Shown: piece after piece, positions 9,438 to 17,744 of the stretch | How the letters are laid out: every line of letters begins with the position of its first letter | Numbering within the stretch: the first letter of the stretch is position 1 | Origin: Mesorhizobium sp. WSM2240 | GTDB taxonomy: Bacteria > Pseudomonadota > Alphaproteobacteria > Rhizobiales > Rhizobiaceae | Reading direction: 5' to 3' | NCBI RefSeq assembly: GCF_040438645.1 | Contig: NZ_CP159253.1 | Coordinates: forward strand, 5,074,501-5,138,500 | Length of the DNA stretch: 64,000 nucleotides | Notes under the pieces: generated by a model | The model's input: only the letters and a program-made list of their open reading frames with translations | The model's database searches: none | Told to the model about the DNA's origin: nothing | Program-made: the position numbers and the translations under genes

Positions 9438-9975
9438 CGAGGGTTTCGACGACGAAATTGCTGTTCGTATAGACGCAAATCTCCGAAGCGATCTGCATCG
9501 CCCTGCGGGCGATCTCCTCCGCGTCCTTGTCGGTGTCCAGCAGTGCGCGGGCGGCAGCGAGCGCGAAATTGCCGCCCGAGCCAATGGCCATCACGCCGTG
9601 TTCCGGTTCAAGCACGTCGCCGGTGCCGGTCAAAGCCAGCGATACGTTCTTGTCGGCGACCAGCATCATCGCCTCCAGCCGGCGCAGATAGCGGTCGGTG
9701 CGCCAGTCCTTGGCGAGTTCCACGCAGGCGCGTGTCAGTTGCTCCGGATATTGCTCGAGCTTGGCCTCGAGCCGCTCGAGCAGGGTGAAGGCGTCGGCGG
9801 TCGCGCCCGCGAAGCCGGCCATCACATTGCCCTTGCCGAGGCGGCGCACCTTCTTGGCATTGCCCTTCATGATGGTCTGGCCAAGGCTGACCTGGCCGTC
9901 GCCGGCGATCACGACTTTTCCTCCCTTGCGCACCGTGATGATGGTCGTGGCGTGCATGGTCAGTTCGTTCGACAT
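9427..9975 (-). CDS. hslV: ATP-dependent protease proteolytic subunit HslV
   Basis: HslV (182 residues) is the Thr-protease partner of HslU. The catalytic N-terminal Thr of the mature protein is in [20 protein letters not shown]; here it is preceded by about nine residues (MSNELTMHA), so a short propeptide must be removed, as in other rhizobia, whereas the enterobacterial protein needs only Met removal. The GxGGNFA segment ([15 protein letters not shown]) is conserved. GGAG eight bases before the ATG fixes the start. A candidate RpoH promoter lies 190 bp upstream. Confidence 0.96.
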   Translation of the reverse strand: MSNELTMHATTIITVRKGGKVVIAGDGQVSLGQTIMKGNAKKVRRLGKGNVMAGFAGATADAFTLLERLEAKLEQYPEQLTRACVELAKDWRTDRYLRRLEAMMLVADKNVSLALTGTGDVLEPEHGVMAIGSGGNFALAAARALLDTDKDAEEIARRAMQIASEICVYTNSNFVVETLDAA

Positions 9976-10161
9976 TTTTTGCTCCGATTTCGCGCGATTC
10001 CCGAAAAGGCGAAGGGCGCGGACGAGGATGGTTCCGGCCATATGTATGCGAGGCCTTGCGGAATGCAAATCGCCATGAGCCTGGCGCTGATTCTGGCGTC
10101 GAAACAGTCGAAGACCGGCGCGGTGGCGCGCCAGTCAACTTTCCTTCGCAGGATCATGCTG

Positions 10162-10190
10162 ATAGAAGGCTCGCATTCCTGAAACGCAAG
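10162..10190 (-). promoter_or_regulatory. Candidate RpoH (sigma-32) promoter for hslV
   Basis: On the minus strand CTTG (10190-10187), an 18-base spacer and CTTCTAT (10168-10162) resemble the alphaproteobacterial heat-shock consensus CTTG-N17/18-CYTATNT with one mismatch in the -10 element. The known heat-shock control of hslVU supports it. It would leave a leader of about 180 nt and overlaps the ribosome site of divergent hisB. Confidence 0.4.
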
Positions 10191-10198
10191 GACCGCCG

Positions 10199-10798
10199 AT
10201 GGCCGCCCGCTCTGCCGAGATCAGCCGCAAGACCAGGGAAACCGAGATCGTCGTCTCCGTCGATGTCGACGGCGCCGGCCGCTCCGAAATGGCGACGGGC
10301 GTCGGCTTCTTCGACCACATGCTCGACCAATTGTCGCGGCATTCGCTGATCGACATGAAGGTCACGGCAAAGGGCGACCTGCACATTGACGACCACCACA
10401 CGGTGGAGGACTGCGGCATCGCCATCGGTCAGGCTCTGACCAAGGCGCTGGGCGACCGGCGCGGCATCATGCGCTATGCCTCGATAGACCTTGCCATGGA
10501 CGAAACGCTGACCCGGGCGGCGGTCGACATTTCGGGCCGGCCCTTCCTGGTCTGGGACGTCGCGTTCTCCTCACCCAAGATCGGCACGTTCGACACCGAG
10601 CTGGTGCGCGAATTCTTCCAGGCGTTGGCGCAGAACGCCGGCGTAACGCTGCACATCGCCAACCTTTATGGGGCCAACAACCATCATATCGCCGAAACCT
10701 GCTTCAAGGCGGTGGCGCGGGTGCTGCGCGCGGCGCTCGAGCGCGATCCGCGCCAGCCGGACGCGGTCCCGTCGACCAAGGGCACGCTGGGAGGCTAG
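10199..10798 (+). CDS. hisB: Imidazoleglycerol-phosphate dehydratase
   Basis: HisB (199 residues) dehydrates imidazole-glycerol phosphate to imidazole-acetol phosphate, the sixth histidine-synthesis step. It is the monofunctional form without a histidinol-phosphatase domain. The Mn-binding motifs are all visible: [21 protein letters not shown] and the repeat copy [19 protein letters not shown] precedes the ATG. It heads a tight operon that runs through hisE and coaA, and it is divergent from hslV. Confidence 0.97.
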   Translation: MAARSAEISRKTRETEIVVSVDVDGAGRSEMATGVGFFDHMLDQLSRHSLIDMKVTAKGDLHIDDHHTVEDCGIAIGQALTKALGDRRGIMRYASIDLAMDETLTRAAVDISGRPFLVWDVAFSSPKIGTFDTELVREFFQALAQNAGVTLHIANLYGANNHHIAETCFKAVARVLRAALERDPRQPDAVPSTKGTLGG

Positions 10799-10800
10799 CC

Positions 10801-11271
10801 ATGGCCGTTTATGTCGTCATGGAGCCGCCGACCCGGGCCGACGCCGTGCTGGTTCGCGACGGCTTCCACCTGTTCGGGTTCCTGACGCCGCCGATATGGC
10901 TGCTCTGGCACCGGCTGTGGATCGAGGCGATCGTTGCGTTCGCGGTTGCGATGGTGCTTGCTGCAATTGGCGAGGTCGCGGGTCTTGGTTTCGCCGGCAC
11001 GCTTCTGTCGCTGCTGGTATCGGTCTATGTCGGCATCGAGGGTGCCGCGCTCCGCCTTGCGGCGCTGCGCCGCCGCGGCTGGCGCGAATGGGGCGTGGTC
11101 GAGGCGGATTCGTTCGACGACGCCGAGGCGCGTTACCTGTTCGACGCCGAGCGGCATGAAAGCGGCGAGCCACCACGCGAGCCGAACCCGCCCGCTCCGC
11201 GACCGCAGTCAGTTCCGGCCCGTCGCTCAGGACCGGCGCTCGGCCTGTTCAACTATCCCGGAAGAGCCTGA
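10801..11271 (+). CDS. DUF2628 membrane protein
   Basis: A 156-residue protein with two or three hydrophobic segments ([20 protein letters not shown] and the following [33 protein letters not shown]) and a proline-rich cytosolic tail. The [16 protein letters not shown] pattern fits DUF2628 proteins, which are commonly found between hisB and hisH in Rhizobiales. Function unknown. It begins two bases after the hisB stop, so it is part of the his transcript. Confidence 0.75.
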   Translation: MAVYVVMEPPTRADAVLVRDGFHLFGFLTPPIWLLWHRLWIEAIVAFAVAMVLAAIGEVAGLGFAGTLLSLLVSVYVGIEGAALRLAALRRRGWREWGVVEADSFDDAEARYLFDAERHESGEPPREPNPPAPRPQSVPARRSGPALGLFNYPGRA

Positions 11272-11272
11272 C

Positions 11273-11923
11273 ATGCGGGTCGCCATCATCGATTACGGCT
11301 CGGGCAATCTGCGCTCGGCCACCAAGGCGTTTCAGCGCGCCGCGCGGGAAGCCGGGATAGCCGCCGAGATAGACCTGACTGCCGACGCCGGACGCGTGCG
11401 CAGCGCCGACCGCATCGTGCTGCCGGGCGTCGGCGCCTATGCCGATTGTCGCGCCGGCCTGGCTGCGGTGGAAGGCATGAACGAGGCGATCGAGGAGGTC
11501 GCGATCGCCAAGGCGAGGCCGTTCCTCGGAATCTGCGTCGGCATGCAGCTGATGTCGGAGCGCGGACTGGAGAAGACGGTCACGCGAGGCTTCGGCTGGA
11601 TTTCAGGCGACGTGAAGGAGATCACGCCGACCGATCCGGCGTTGAAGATCCCGCAGATCGGCTGGAACACGATTCACGTGAAACACACGCATCCGCTGTT
11701 CGACGGCATCGCGACCGGCGAAAGCGGACTGCACGCCTATTTCGTCCATTCCTATCATCTGGACGCGACCGACCCGGAGCAGGTGCTGGCCGTGACCGAC
11801 TATGGCGGGCCGGTGACTGCGGCCGTGGCGCGCGACAATCTGGCGGGCACGCAATTTCATCCCGAGAAGAGCCAGGCGCTGGGCCTGGCTCTGATCGCCA
11901 ATTTCCTGAGGTGGAGACCATGA
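11273..11923 (+). CDS. hisH: Imidazole glycerol phosphate synthase, glutamine amidotransferase subunit
   Basis: HisH (216 residues) releases ammonia from glutamine and channels it to HisF. The class I amidotransferase triad is in place: nucleophile Cys88 in LGICVGMQL, His196 and Glu198 in FHPEKS. The N-terminus ([13 protein letters not shown]) is typical. GGAAGAG precedes the ATG at 11273, one base after the DUF2628 stop. The frame is open far upstream in antisense-type sequence, which is not used. Confidence 0.97.
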   Translation: MRVAIIDYGSGNLRSATKAFQRAAREAGIAAEIDLTADAGRVRSADRIVLPGVGAYADCRAGLAAVEGMNEAIEEVAIAKARPFLGICVGMQLMSERGLEKTVTRGFGWISGDVKEITPTDPALKIPQIGWNTIHVKHTHPLFDGIATGESGLHAYFVHSYHLDATDPEQVLAVTDYGGPVTAAVARDNLAGTQFHPEKSQALGLALIANFLRWRP

Positions 11924-12210
11924 ACAAGAAGGGCTACTGGATGGCGATGGTCGACGTGACCGACCAGGAAAACTATCCGAAATACATCGCCGCCAACAAA
12001 GCGGCGTTCGACAAATACGGGGCGAAGTTTCTTGTGCGCGGCGGCCAGGGGCAGGTCTTCGAAGGGCCGGCTGCGTCGCGGCTCGTCGTGATCGAGTTCG
12101 AATCCTACCAGACCGCGCTCGACTGCTATCATTCGCCGGAGTACCAGGCGGCGCTGAAGCTCAGGCAAGCCTATTCGAACGCCCATTTTGCCGTCGTCGA
12201 GGGCGCCTGA
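11920..12210 (+). CDS. DUF1330 small protein
   Basis: A 96-residue ferredoxin-like-fold protein ([20 protein letters not shown] ... [20 protein letters not shown]), clearly DUF1330. Such proteins resemble dimeric alpha/beta-barrel proteins; no reaction is known for this one. The ATG overlaps the hisH stop (ATGA) and hisA follows after three bases, so it is translated with the histidine genes although no role in the pathway is established. Confidence 0.88.
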   Translation: MNKKGYWMAMVDVTDQENYPKYIAANKAAFDKYGAKFLVRGGQGQVFEGPAASRLVVIEFESYQTALDCYHSPEYQAALKLRQAYSNAHFAVVEGA

Positions 12211-12213
12211 GCG

Positions 12214-12960
12214 ATGATCCTGTTTCCCGCCATCGATCTGAAGGACGGCCAGTGCGTGCGCCTGAAGCTCGGCGATATGGAGCAGGCCACGGTCTACAAT
12301 GCCGACCCGGCGGCGCAGGCCAAGGCCTTCGAGGATCAGGGGTTCGAATGGCTGCACGTCGTCGACCTGAACGGGGCGTTTGCCGGCGGCAGCGTCAACG
12401 GCGCGGCGGTCGAGGCGATCCTTGCTGCGACGAAGAATCCGGTACAGCTCGGCGGCGGCATACGCACGCTGGCCGACATCGAAGGTTGGCTCGATAAGGG
12501 CCTGGCGCGGGTTATTCTCGGCACGGTCGCCGTGCGCGATCCGGACCTGGTCAAGCAGGCTTGCAAGAGATTTCCGGGCAAGGTCGCGGTCGGCATCGAC
12601 GCCAGGGGCGGCAAGGTTGCGGTCGAGGGCTGGGCCGAGGCGTCCGAGCTTGGCGCGATCGAGCTGGCGAAAAAATTCGAAGGCGCGGGCGTCGCGGCGA
12701 TCATCTATACCGACATCGATCGCGACGGCATTCTGGCCGGCATCAACTGGGAAGCGACGATCGAACTTGCCGACGCCGTGTCGATCCCGGTGATCGCCTC
12801 CGGTGGCCTCGCATCCATTGCCGACATCGTCCGCATGACCATGCCCGACGCAAAAAAGCTCGAAGGCGCGATCTCCGGCCGCGCTCTCTACGACGGGCGC
12901 ATCGACCCACAGGAAGCGCTGGCGATCCTGCGTGAAGCAAACACAGGTAAGCAGAATTGA
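12214..12960 (+). CDS. hisA: ProFAR isomerase HisA
   Basis: HisA (248 residues) is a TIM barrel that isomerises ProFAR to PRFAR by an Amadori rearrangement. The catalytic aspartates are Asp8 (FPAIDLKDG) and Asp129 ([10 protein letters not shown]). The phosphate-binding loops LGGGIRT and IASGGL are present. It lies three bases after the DUF1330 gene, and its TGA stop overlaps the TTG start of the following arginase-like gene. Confidence 0.97.
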   Translation: MILFPAIDLKDGQCVRLKLGDMEQATVYNADPAAQAKAFEDQGFEWLHVVDLNGAFAGGSVNGAAVEAILAATKNPVQLGGGIRTLADIEGWLDKGLARVILGTVAVRDPDLVKQACKRFPGKVAVGIDARGGKVAVEGWAEASELGAIELAKKFEGAGVAAIIYTDIDRDGILAGINWEATIELADAVSIPVIASGGLASIADIVRMTMPDAKKLEGAISGRALYDGRIDPQEALAILREANTGKQN

Positions 12961-13793
12961 AACTCTCCATCATTGTGGCGCCCTATGACAGCGGGCGCCG
13001 GCACGAAGGTCTCGGCAAGGGACCCGACGCGCTGCTTTCCGGCGGGTTGGTAGAGATGCTGACGCTGAGCGGCCATGACGTGACGGTCGAGGAGATTGAT
13101 GAGATCAAGGACCTCGACGACCGCGAAATCGCGACCGGTTTTGCTGTCTGCAAGGCAGTGGCCGAGAAGGTCGGCGAGAGCGAAGCCGAGGGTCGTTTCC
13201 CGGTCGTGCTGGCCGGCAACTGCCTGACAACTTGTGGCGCGGTCGCCGGCGAGAAGGCGGATTCGGTCATCTGGTTCGATCAGCACGGCGACATCAATAC
13301 GCCCGAGACCTCGTCCTACGGGTTCCTGGACGGGATGGCGCTCGCCACCGCACTCGGCCTTTGCTGGCGGCCGATGGCCAATGCCATTCCCGGCTTCCAC
13401 GCCGTCGATCCGGCGAAATGCATGCTGGTCGACGCGCGCGATCTCGATCCGGACGAGAAGGTGTTGCTGGACAGGCTGCCGATCATCCATGCCGAAGTCG
13501 GCGGGGCCGCCGACAAGGTGGTTGGGCTGAAGGAGGCCGGCGCGCGGCGCACGCATCTCCACATCGACCTCGACGTGCACGATCCGGACAGCCTGCAGGT
13601 GAACCGCTATGTGCAGCCGGGCGGGCCGAAGCCCGCCGCGGTGCGCGAGGCGGCGAGCTGTATGGCGCGCTCGGCGCCGATCGTCGGCCTGACGCTGTCG
13701 GCCTACGATCCGGCATTCGACACCAAGGGCAAGGTGCCGCCCGCCGTCGGCAAACTGATGATCGATTTCCTCGCAGCACTGGAGCGGATTTGA
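12957..13793 (+). CDS. Arginase/ureohydrolase-like protein within the his operon
   Basis: A 278-residue protein with the arginase-family fold. Two of the three metal motifs are intact: [11 protein letters not shown] (Asp108, His110, Asp112) and HIDLDVHDP (Asp204, Asp206). The first motif, usually GGDHS, reads AGNCLTTCG, so the first metal-binding His is replaced by Cys89. The family hydrolyses guanidino compounds such as arginine or agmatine; the substrate here is unknown. It starts with TTG overlapping the hisA stop (TTGA) and its TGA overlaps the hisF ATG, so it is locked into the his transcript. Confidence 0.8.
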   Translation: MKLSIIVAPYDSGRRHEGLGKGPDALLSGGLVEMLTLSGHDVTVEEIDEIKDLDDREIATGFAVCKAVAEKVGESEAEGRFPVVLAGNCLTTCGAVAGEKADSVIWFDQHGDINTPETSSYGFLDGMALATALGLCWRPMANAIPGFHAVDPAKCMLVDARDLDPDEKVLLDRLPIIHAEVGGAADKVVGLKEAGARRTHLHIDLDVHDPDSLQVNRYVQPGGPKPAAVREAASCMARSAPIVGLTLSAYDPAFDTKGKVPPAVGKLMIDFLAALERI

Positions 13794-14575
13794 TGCTCAA
13801 AGCCCGCGTCATTCCCTGCCTGGACGTCAAGGACGGCCGCGTCGTCAAGGGCGTTAACTTCGTCGATCTGATTGACGCCGGCGATCCGGTCGAGGCGGCC
13901 AAGGCCTATGACGAGGCGGGCGCCGACGAGCTCTGCTTTCTCGACATCACCGCCTCGTCGGAGAACCGCGAGACGATCTTCGACGTCGTCGCCCGCACGG
14001 CCGAGCAGTGCTTTATGCCGCTGACCGTCGGCGGAGGCGTGCGCCAGGTCGCCGACATCCGCAAGCTGCTGCTCGCGGGGGCCGACAAGGTGTCGATCAA
14101 TACCGCGGCCGTGAAAAATCCGGACTTTGTCGCCGAGGCCGCCAACAAGTTCGGCAACCAGTGCATCGTCGTGGCGATCGACGCCAAAAAGGTTTCAGGC
14201 CCGGGCGAAGCCGACCGCTGGGAGATATTCACCCATGGCGGACGCGAGAAGACCGGCATCGACGCGGTCGAGTTCGCGCGAAAGGTGGTCGATCTCGGCG
14301 CCGGCGAGATATTGCTCACCTCGATGGACCGCGACGGCACCAAGGCCGGCTATGACATAGCGCTGACCCGCGCCGTGGCCGATGCGGTGCGCGCCCCGGT
14401 GATTGCGTCGGGCGGCGTCGGCACGCTCGACCACATGGTTTCGGGCATCCGCGACGGCCATGCGACGGCGGTGCTTGCCGCCTCCATTTTCCATTTCGGA
14501 ACCTATACAATCGCCGAGGCCAAGGCCCATATGGCGGCCGCCGGCCTGCCGATGCGGCTGGACTCCGCCGCCTGA
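13793..14575 (+). CDS. hisF: Imidazole glycerol phosphate synthase, cyclase subunit
   Basis: HisF (260 residues) uses ammonia from HisH to turn PRFAR into IGP and AICAR. Catalytic Asp11 (IPCLDVKDG) and Asp130 (VVAIDAKKV) are present, with phosphate loops TVGGGVR and IASGGVG. The ATG overlaps the TGA of the arginase-like gene by one base. Confidence 0.97.
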   Translation: MLKARVIPCLDVKDGRVVKGVNFVDLIDAGDPVEAAKAYDEAGADELCFLDITASSENRETIFDVVARTAEQCFMPLTVGGGVRQVADIRKLLLAGADKVSINTAAVKNPDFVAEAANKFGNQCIVVAIDAKKVSGPGEADRWEIFTHGGREKTGIDAVEFARKVVDLGAGEILLTSMDRDGTKAGYDIALTRAVADAVRAPVIASGGVGTLDHMVSGIRDGHATAVLAASIFHFGTYTIAEAKAHMAAAGLPMRLDSAA

Positions 14576-14594
14576 CCAACTTAGAGGCTTCGCG

Positions 14595-14918
14595 ATGACG
14601 GATTTTTCGCTCGCCGATCTGGAGAGGATCATCGCAACGCGCGCCCGCTCCGGCGATCCGGAATCGTGGACGGCGAAGCTCTATGAGCGCGGCATCGAGA
14701 AAGCGGCGCAGAAGCTCGGCGAGGAGGCGGTCGAGACGGTGATTGCAGCCGTCAAGGGCGACGACAAAGCCCTCATTTCGGAAAGCGCCGATCTTCTTTA
14801 TCATTGGCTGGTCGTGCTGACGATCGCAGGCGTCTCGACTTCGGAAGTGCTGGCCGAACTGGAGCGGCGAACCGGGCGGTCGGGCACGGCCGAAAAGGCG
14901 TCGCGCGACCGGAGCTGA
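14595..14918 (+). CDS. hisE: Phosphoribosyl-ATP pyrophosphatase
   Basis: HisE (107 residues) removes pyrophosphate from phosphoribosyl-ATP in the second step of histidine synthesis. The all-alpha MazG-like fold shows as [20 protein letters not shown] followed by [14 protein letters not shown], which hold the acidic metal ligands. It is stand-alone, not fused to HisI. The start at 14595 gives the usual N-terminus ([14 protein letters not shown]). Confidence 0.94.
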   Translation: MTDFSLADLERIIATRARSGDPESWTAKLYERGIEKAAQKLGEEAVETVIAAVKGDDKALISESADLLYHWLVVLTIAGVSTSEVLAELERRTGRSGTAEKASRDRS

Positions 14919-14946
14919 ACAGGCCGGCGCAAATTTGGGAAAAGCG

Positions 14947-15906
14947 ATGGATCAACTCGTCCCGACCGAGAAATATTCGCCCTATCGCTTTTTTTCGGCG
15001 GAACGCTGGGCGGAGTTTCGTGCCGATACGCCACTGACGCTGACCGAGAGCGAAGTCCGCAGGCTGAGTTCGCTCTACGATCCGATCGACCTCGACGAGG
15101 TGCGGCGCATCTATCTGTCGATGTCGCGGCTGCTTTCGGCCCATGTCGAGGCGAGCCAGCTGCTGTTTCGCCAGCGCAAGGTCTTTTTCAATTCGAACGA
15201 CGCCGTCAAGACGCCTTTCATCATCGGCATGGGCGGCTCGGTGGCGGTCGGCAAGTCGACCACGGCGCGCGTCATGAAGGAACTGCTCGCCCGCTGGCCG
15301 TCGAGCCCCAAGGTGGACCTTGTCACGACCGACGGTTTCCTGCTGCCCAACGAGGTTCTGCGCCGCGAAAACCTGATGGAGCGCAAGGGCTTTCCCGACA
15401 GCTACGATGTCGGGGCGATCCTGCGCTTCCTGTCGGCGATCAAATCCGGCCAGCCGGACGTGCGCGCGCCCGTCTATTCGCATCTGACCTACGATGTGGT
15501 AGCCGGCGAGTTTGTCACCATCGATCGGCCCGACATTCTGATCTTCGAAGGTCTCAACGTGCTGCAGGCGGGCGATCTGCCGCAGGACGGCAAATACGTG
15601 CCCTTCGTGTCCGATTTCTTCGACTTCTCGATCTATATCGACGCCGACGAGGAGATGATCCACAATTGGTACATCACCCGCTTCATGCGGCTCAGGGAGA
15701 CGGCGTTCCGCAATCCCGAATCGTTCTTCCACCGCTATTCGCAATTGTCGGAGGACGCGGCCCGCGCCATTGCCGAGGGGCTGTGGGCCAACATCAACCT
15801 CAAGAACCTGCGCGAGAACATCCTGCCGACACGCCCGCGCGCAGACCTCATCCTGCGCAAGGGCGCCGACCATCTGGTCGAGGAAGTGGCGCTCAGGAAG
15901 CTCTAG
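14947..15906 (+). CDS. coaA: Type I pantothenate kinase
   Basis: CoaA (319 residues) phosphorylates pantothenate, the controlling step of coenzyme A synthesis. The P-loop is [10 protein letters not shown] near residue 93; [16 protein letters not shown] and the substrate region [10 protein letters not shown] are typical of the bacterial type I enzyme. The ATG at 14947 follows GGGAAAAG; a TTG four codons earlier is less likely. It is 28 bp after hisE and probably ends the his transcript. Confidence 0.96.
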   Translation: MDQLVPTEKYSPYRFFSAERWAEFRADTPLTLTESEVRRLSSLYDPIDLDEVRRIYLSMSRLLSAHVEASQLLFRQRKVFFNSNDAVKTPFIIGMGGSVAVGKSTTARVMKELLARWPSSPKVDLVTTDGFLLPNEVLRRENLMERKGFPDSYDVGAILRFLSAIKSGQPDVRAPVYSHLTYDVVAGEFVTIDRPDILIFEGLNVLQAGDLPQDGKYVPFVSDFFDFSIYIDADEEMIHNWYITRFMRLRETAFRNPESFFHRYSQLSEDAARAIAEGLWANINLKNLRENILPTRPRADLILRKGADHLVEEVALRKL

Positions 15907-16014
15907 GCCCTTGGTGCGAAAGCAATTTCGGGAAGCGCTTAACGGCCTATTAGCCTCTCTGGTTTAGTTCTTGCCTGTTCGGTCTCTTGCGGACCGCTGA
16001 AGAGCGAGGGCGCT

Positions 16015-17052
16015 GTGGGGCACAACAGCCATGTCGATATCGTTGCGTGGCGTCCGCGTTACTCGCTCGTCATTCCGATCTACAACGAGGAAGCGGTCCT
16101 GCCGCTGCTGGTCAAGCGGATCAAGGCTCTGCTCGAACAACTCGATGGCGAGACCGAAGCCATTTTCGTTGATGACGGCAGCCGCGACACCAGCGTTATT
16201 TACCTGCGCGAGATGGCGTCATCCGACCGACGCTTCCGGCTCATCGAACTGTCGCGCAATTTTGGCCACCAGGTAGCTATCACTGCCGGCATGGATGCGG
16301 CGAGCGGCGATGCTGTCATCGTCATGGATGCGGACCTGCAGGATCCGCCGGAAGTCGCGCTCGATCTCGTCGCCAAATGGAAGGAAGGCTACGAGATCGT
16401 CTATGCCCGCCGTATCCGGCGGGAAGGCGAGACGCTGTTCAAGCGGCTGAGCGCCAGCCTGTTTTATCGATTTCTCGAAAAAATGACGGCAGTCGATATT
16501 CCACCCGATGTAGGTGATTTCAGGCTGGTCGGCAGCAAGGCGCTCGAAACCTTCAAGCGTATGCCCGAACGCGACCGTTTTGTCCGCGGCATGTTCGGCT
16601 GGATGGGCTTCAAGCAGACCGCAGTGCCGTTCGAACGTCCCGCGCGTACATTGGGTGAAACCAAATATCCGTTCGGCAAGATGCTTCGTCTGGCCCTTCA
16701 CGGCGTCATCGGTTTCTCCGAAAAGCCGCTGCGCGTCGCGCTCTGGGCTGGTTTAGCTATTTCGGGACTGGCGGCGTTGTTCGGGATTTTTGCCGTCTGG
16801 GCTTGGCTTTTCGGAATCGGTGTGGTTGCCGGCTGGACGTCCACCGTGGTCATCGTTTCCTTTTTCAGCGGCATGAACCTCTTCATGACCGGCGTCGTCG
16901 GCCTTTATGTCGGCGGCATTCACGCCGAAGTGAAGCGGCGTCCGCTCTATGTCGTCGAACGGTTGACGGGCTTTGACGAGGCAATCATCACTGCCGCCGA
17001 CCACCAACGCAAAGGGCGGTCAGTCGGCGGCCATCACCGGAGCCTCGGCTGA
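16015..17052 (+). CDS. GT2 glycosyltransferase with C-terminal membrane helices (GtrB/DPM1-like)
   Basis: The first 230 residues form a GT-A fold: SLVIPIYNEEAVLPLLVKRI, the nucleotide-sugar motif FVDDGSRDTS and the metal-binding MDADLQDPP. Two strong membrane helices follow (VALWAGLAISGLAALFGIFA and VVIVSFFSGMNLFMTGVVGL). This is the layout of GtrB-type enzymes that transfer a sugar to undecaprenyl phosphate on the cytoplasmic face. GTG at 16015 follows GAGGG. It is the first of a three-gene cassette with a methyltransferase and a GtrA/GT-C fusion, overlapping the next gene by one base. Confidence 0.88.
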   Translation: MGHNSHVDIVAWRPRYSLVIPIYNEEAVLPLLVKRIKALLEQLDGETEAIFVDDGSRDTSVIYLREMASSDRRFRLIELSRNFGHQVAITAGMDAASGDAVIVMDADLQDPPEVALDLVAKWKEGYEIVYARRIRREGETLFKRLSASLFYRFLEKMTAVDIPPDVGDFRLVGSKALETFKRMPERDRFVRGMFGWMGFKQTAVPFERPARTLGETKYPFGKMLRLALHGVIGFSEKPLRVALWAGLAISGLAALFGIFAVWAWLFGIGVVAGWTSTVVIVSFFSGMNLFMTGVVGLYVGGIHAEVKRRPLYVVERLTGFDEAIITAADHQRKGRSVGGHHRSLG

Positions 17053-17744
17053 TGGCCGAATCCTTCGACAGCTATCGCACCGCCTACGGCAAACTGGTCG
17101 AGGACTCGATCAGTTTTTCGGGCCTGCAGCACGACTTCTTTCTGGCTGCCAAAGCCGATCTACTGGAGCGGCTGCTCGCCGATCGCGGGCTGGCGTCCGG
17201 CAACCGTCCGGTGCATGCGCTCGACGTCGGCTGCGGGATAGGCGCATTCCATCCGCTGCTGAGAGGCAGGTTCGCCTCGTTGAGCGGCTGCGACATTTCA
17301 GGCGATTCGATCGCCCGCGCCCGGCACGACAATTCTTGGGTCGACTACACCGTTCATCGCGCACCATCACTACCTTACAAGGATGGCCGTTTTGATCTCG
17401 CCTTCGCCATATGTGTTGTCCATCACGTTCCACCGGCGCAATGGCCTGCCTTCCTCGGCGAATTGAAGCGCGTGGTGCGGCCAGGCGGTATCGCCTGTAT
17501 CATCGAGCATAATCCGTACAATCCGCTGACGCGGTTTGCCGTCCTGCGCTGTCCGTTTGACGAGGATGCGGTGCTCCTCACGTCGCGCACAGCGCGCCGC
17601 TTGTTCTACCAAGCAGGCTTTTCGGAGATCGAAAGCGAGCACTTTCTTCTTCTTCCTTCCGCGAAGCCATTGGCGCGAATGATCGAAAAGAGCTTCGCTC
17701 GTGTGCCATTGGGAGCGCAATATGCCTGCATCGCACGCGCCTGA
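17052..17744 (+). CDS. Class I SAM-dependent methyltransferase
   Basis: A 230-residue methyltransferase of the Methyltransf_11 type. Motif I is LDVGCGIGAFHPLL near residue 57, the acidic post-I residue lies in SGCDISGDS, and the later strand contains FDLAFAICVVHHVPPAQW and RVVRPGGIACIIEHNPYNP. It transfers a methyl group from SAM to an unknown acceptor. Coupling to the upstream GT2 (TGATG) and overlap with the downstream membrane glycosyltransferase suggest that it modifies the sugar or lipid carrier intermediate handled by this cassette. Confidence 0.85.
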   Translation: MAESFDSYRTAYGKLVEDSISFSGLQHDFFLAAKADLLERLLADRGLASGNRPVHALDVGCGIGAFHPLLRGRFASLSGCDISGDSIARARHDNSWVDYTVHRAPSLPYKDGRFDLAFAICVVHHVPPAQWPAFLGELKRVVRPGGIACIIEHNPYNPLTRFAVLRCPFDEDAVLLTSRTARRLFYQAGFSEIESEHFLLLPSAKPLARMIEKSFARVPLGAQYACIARA

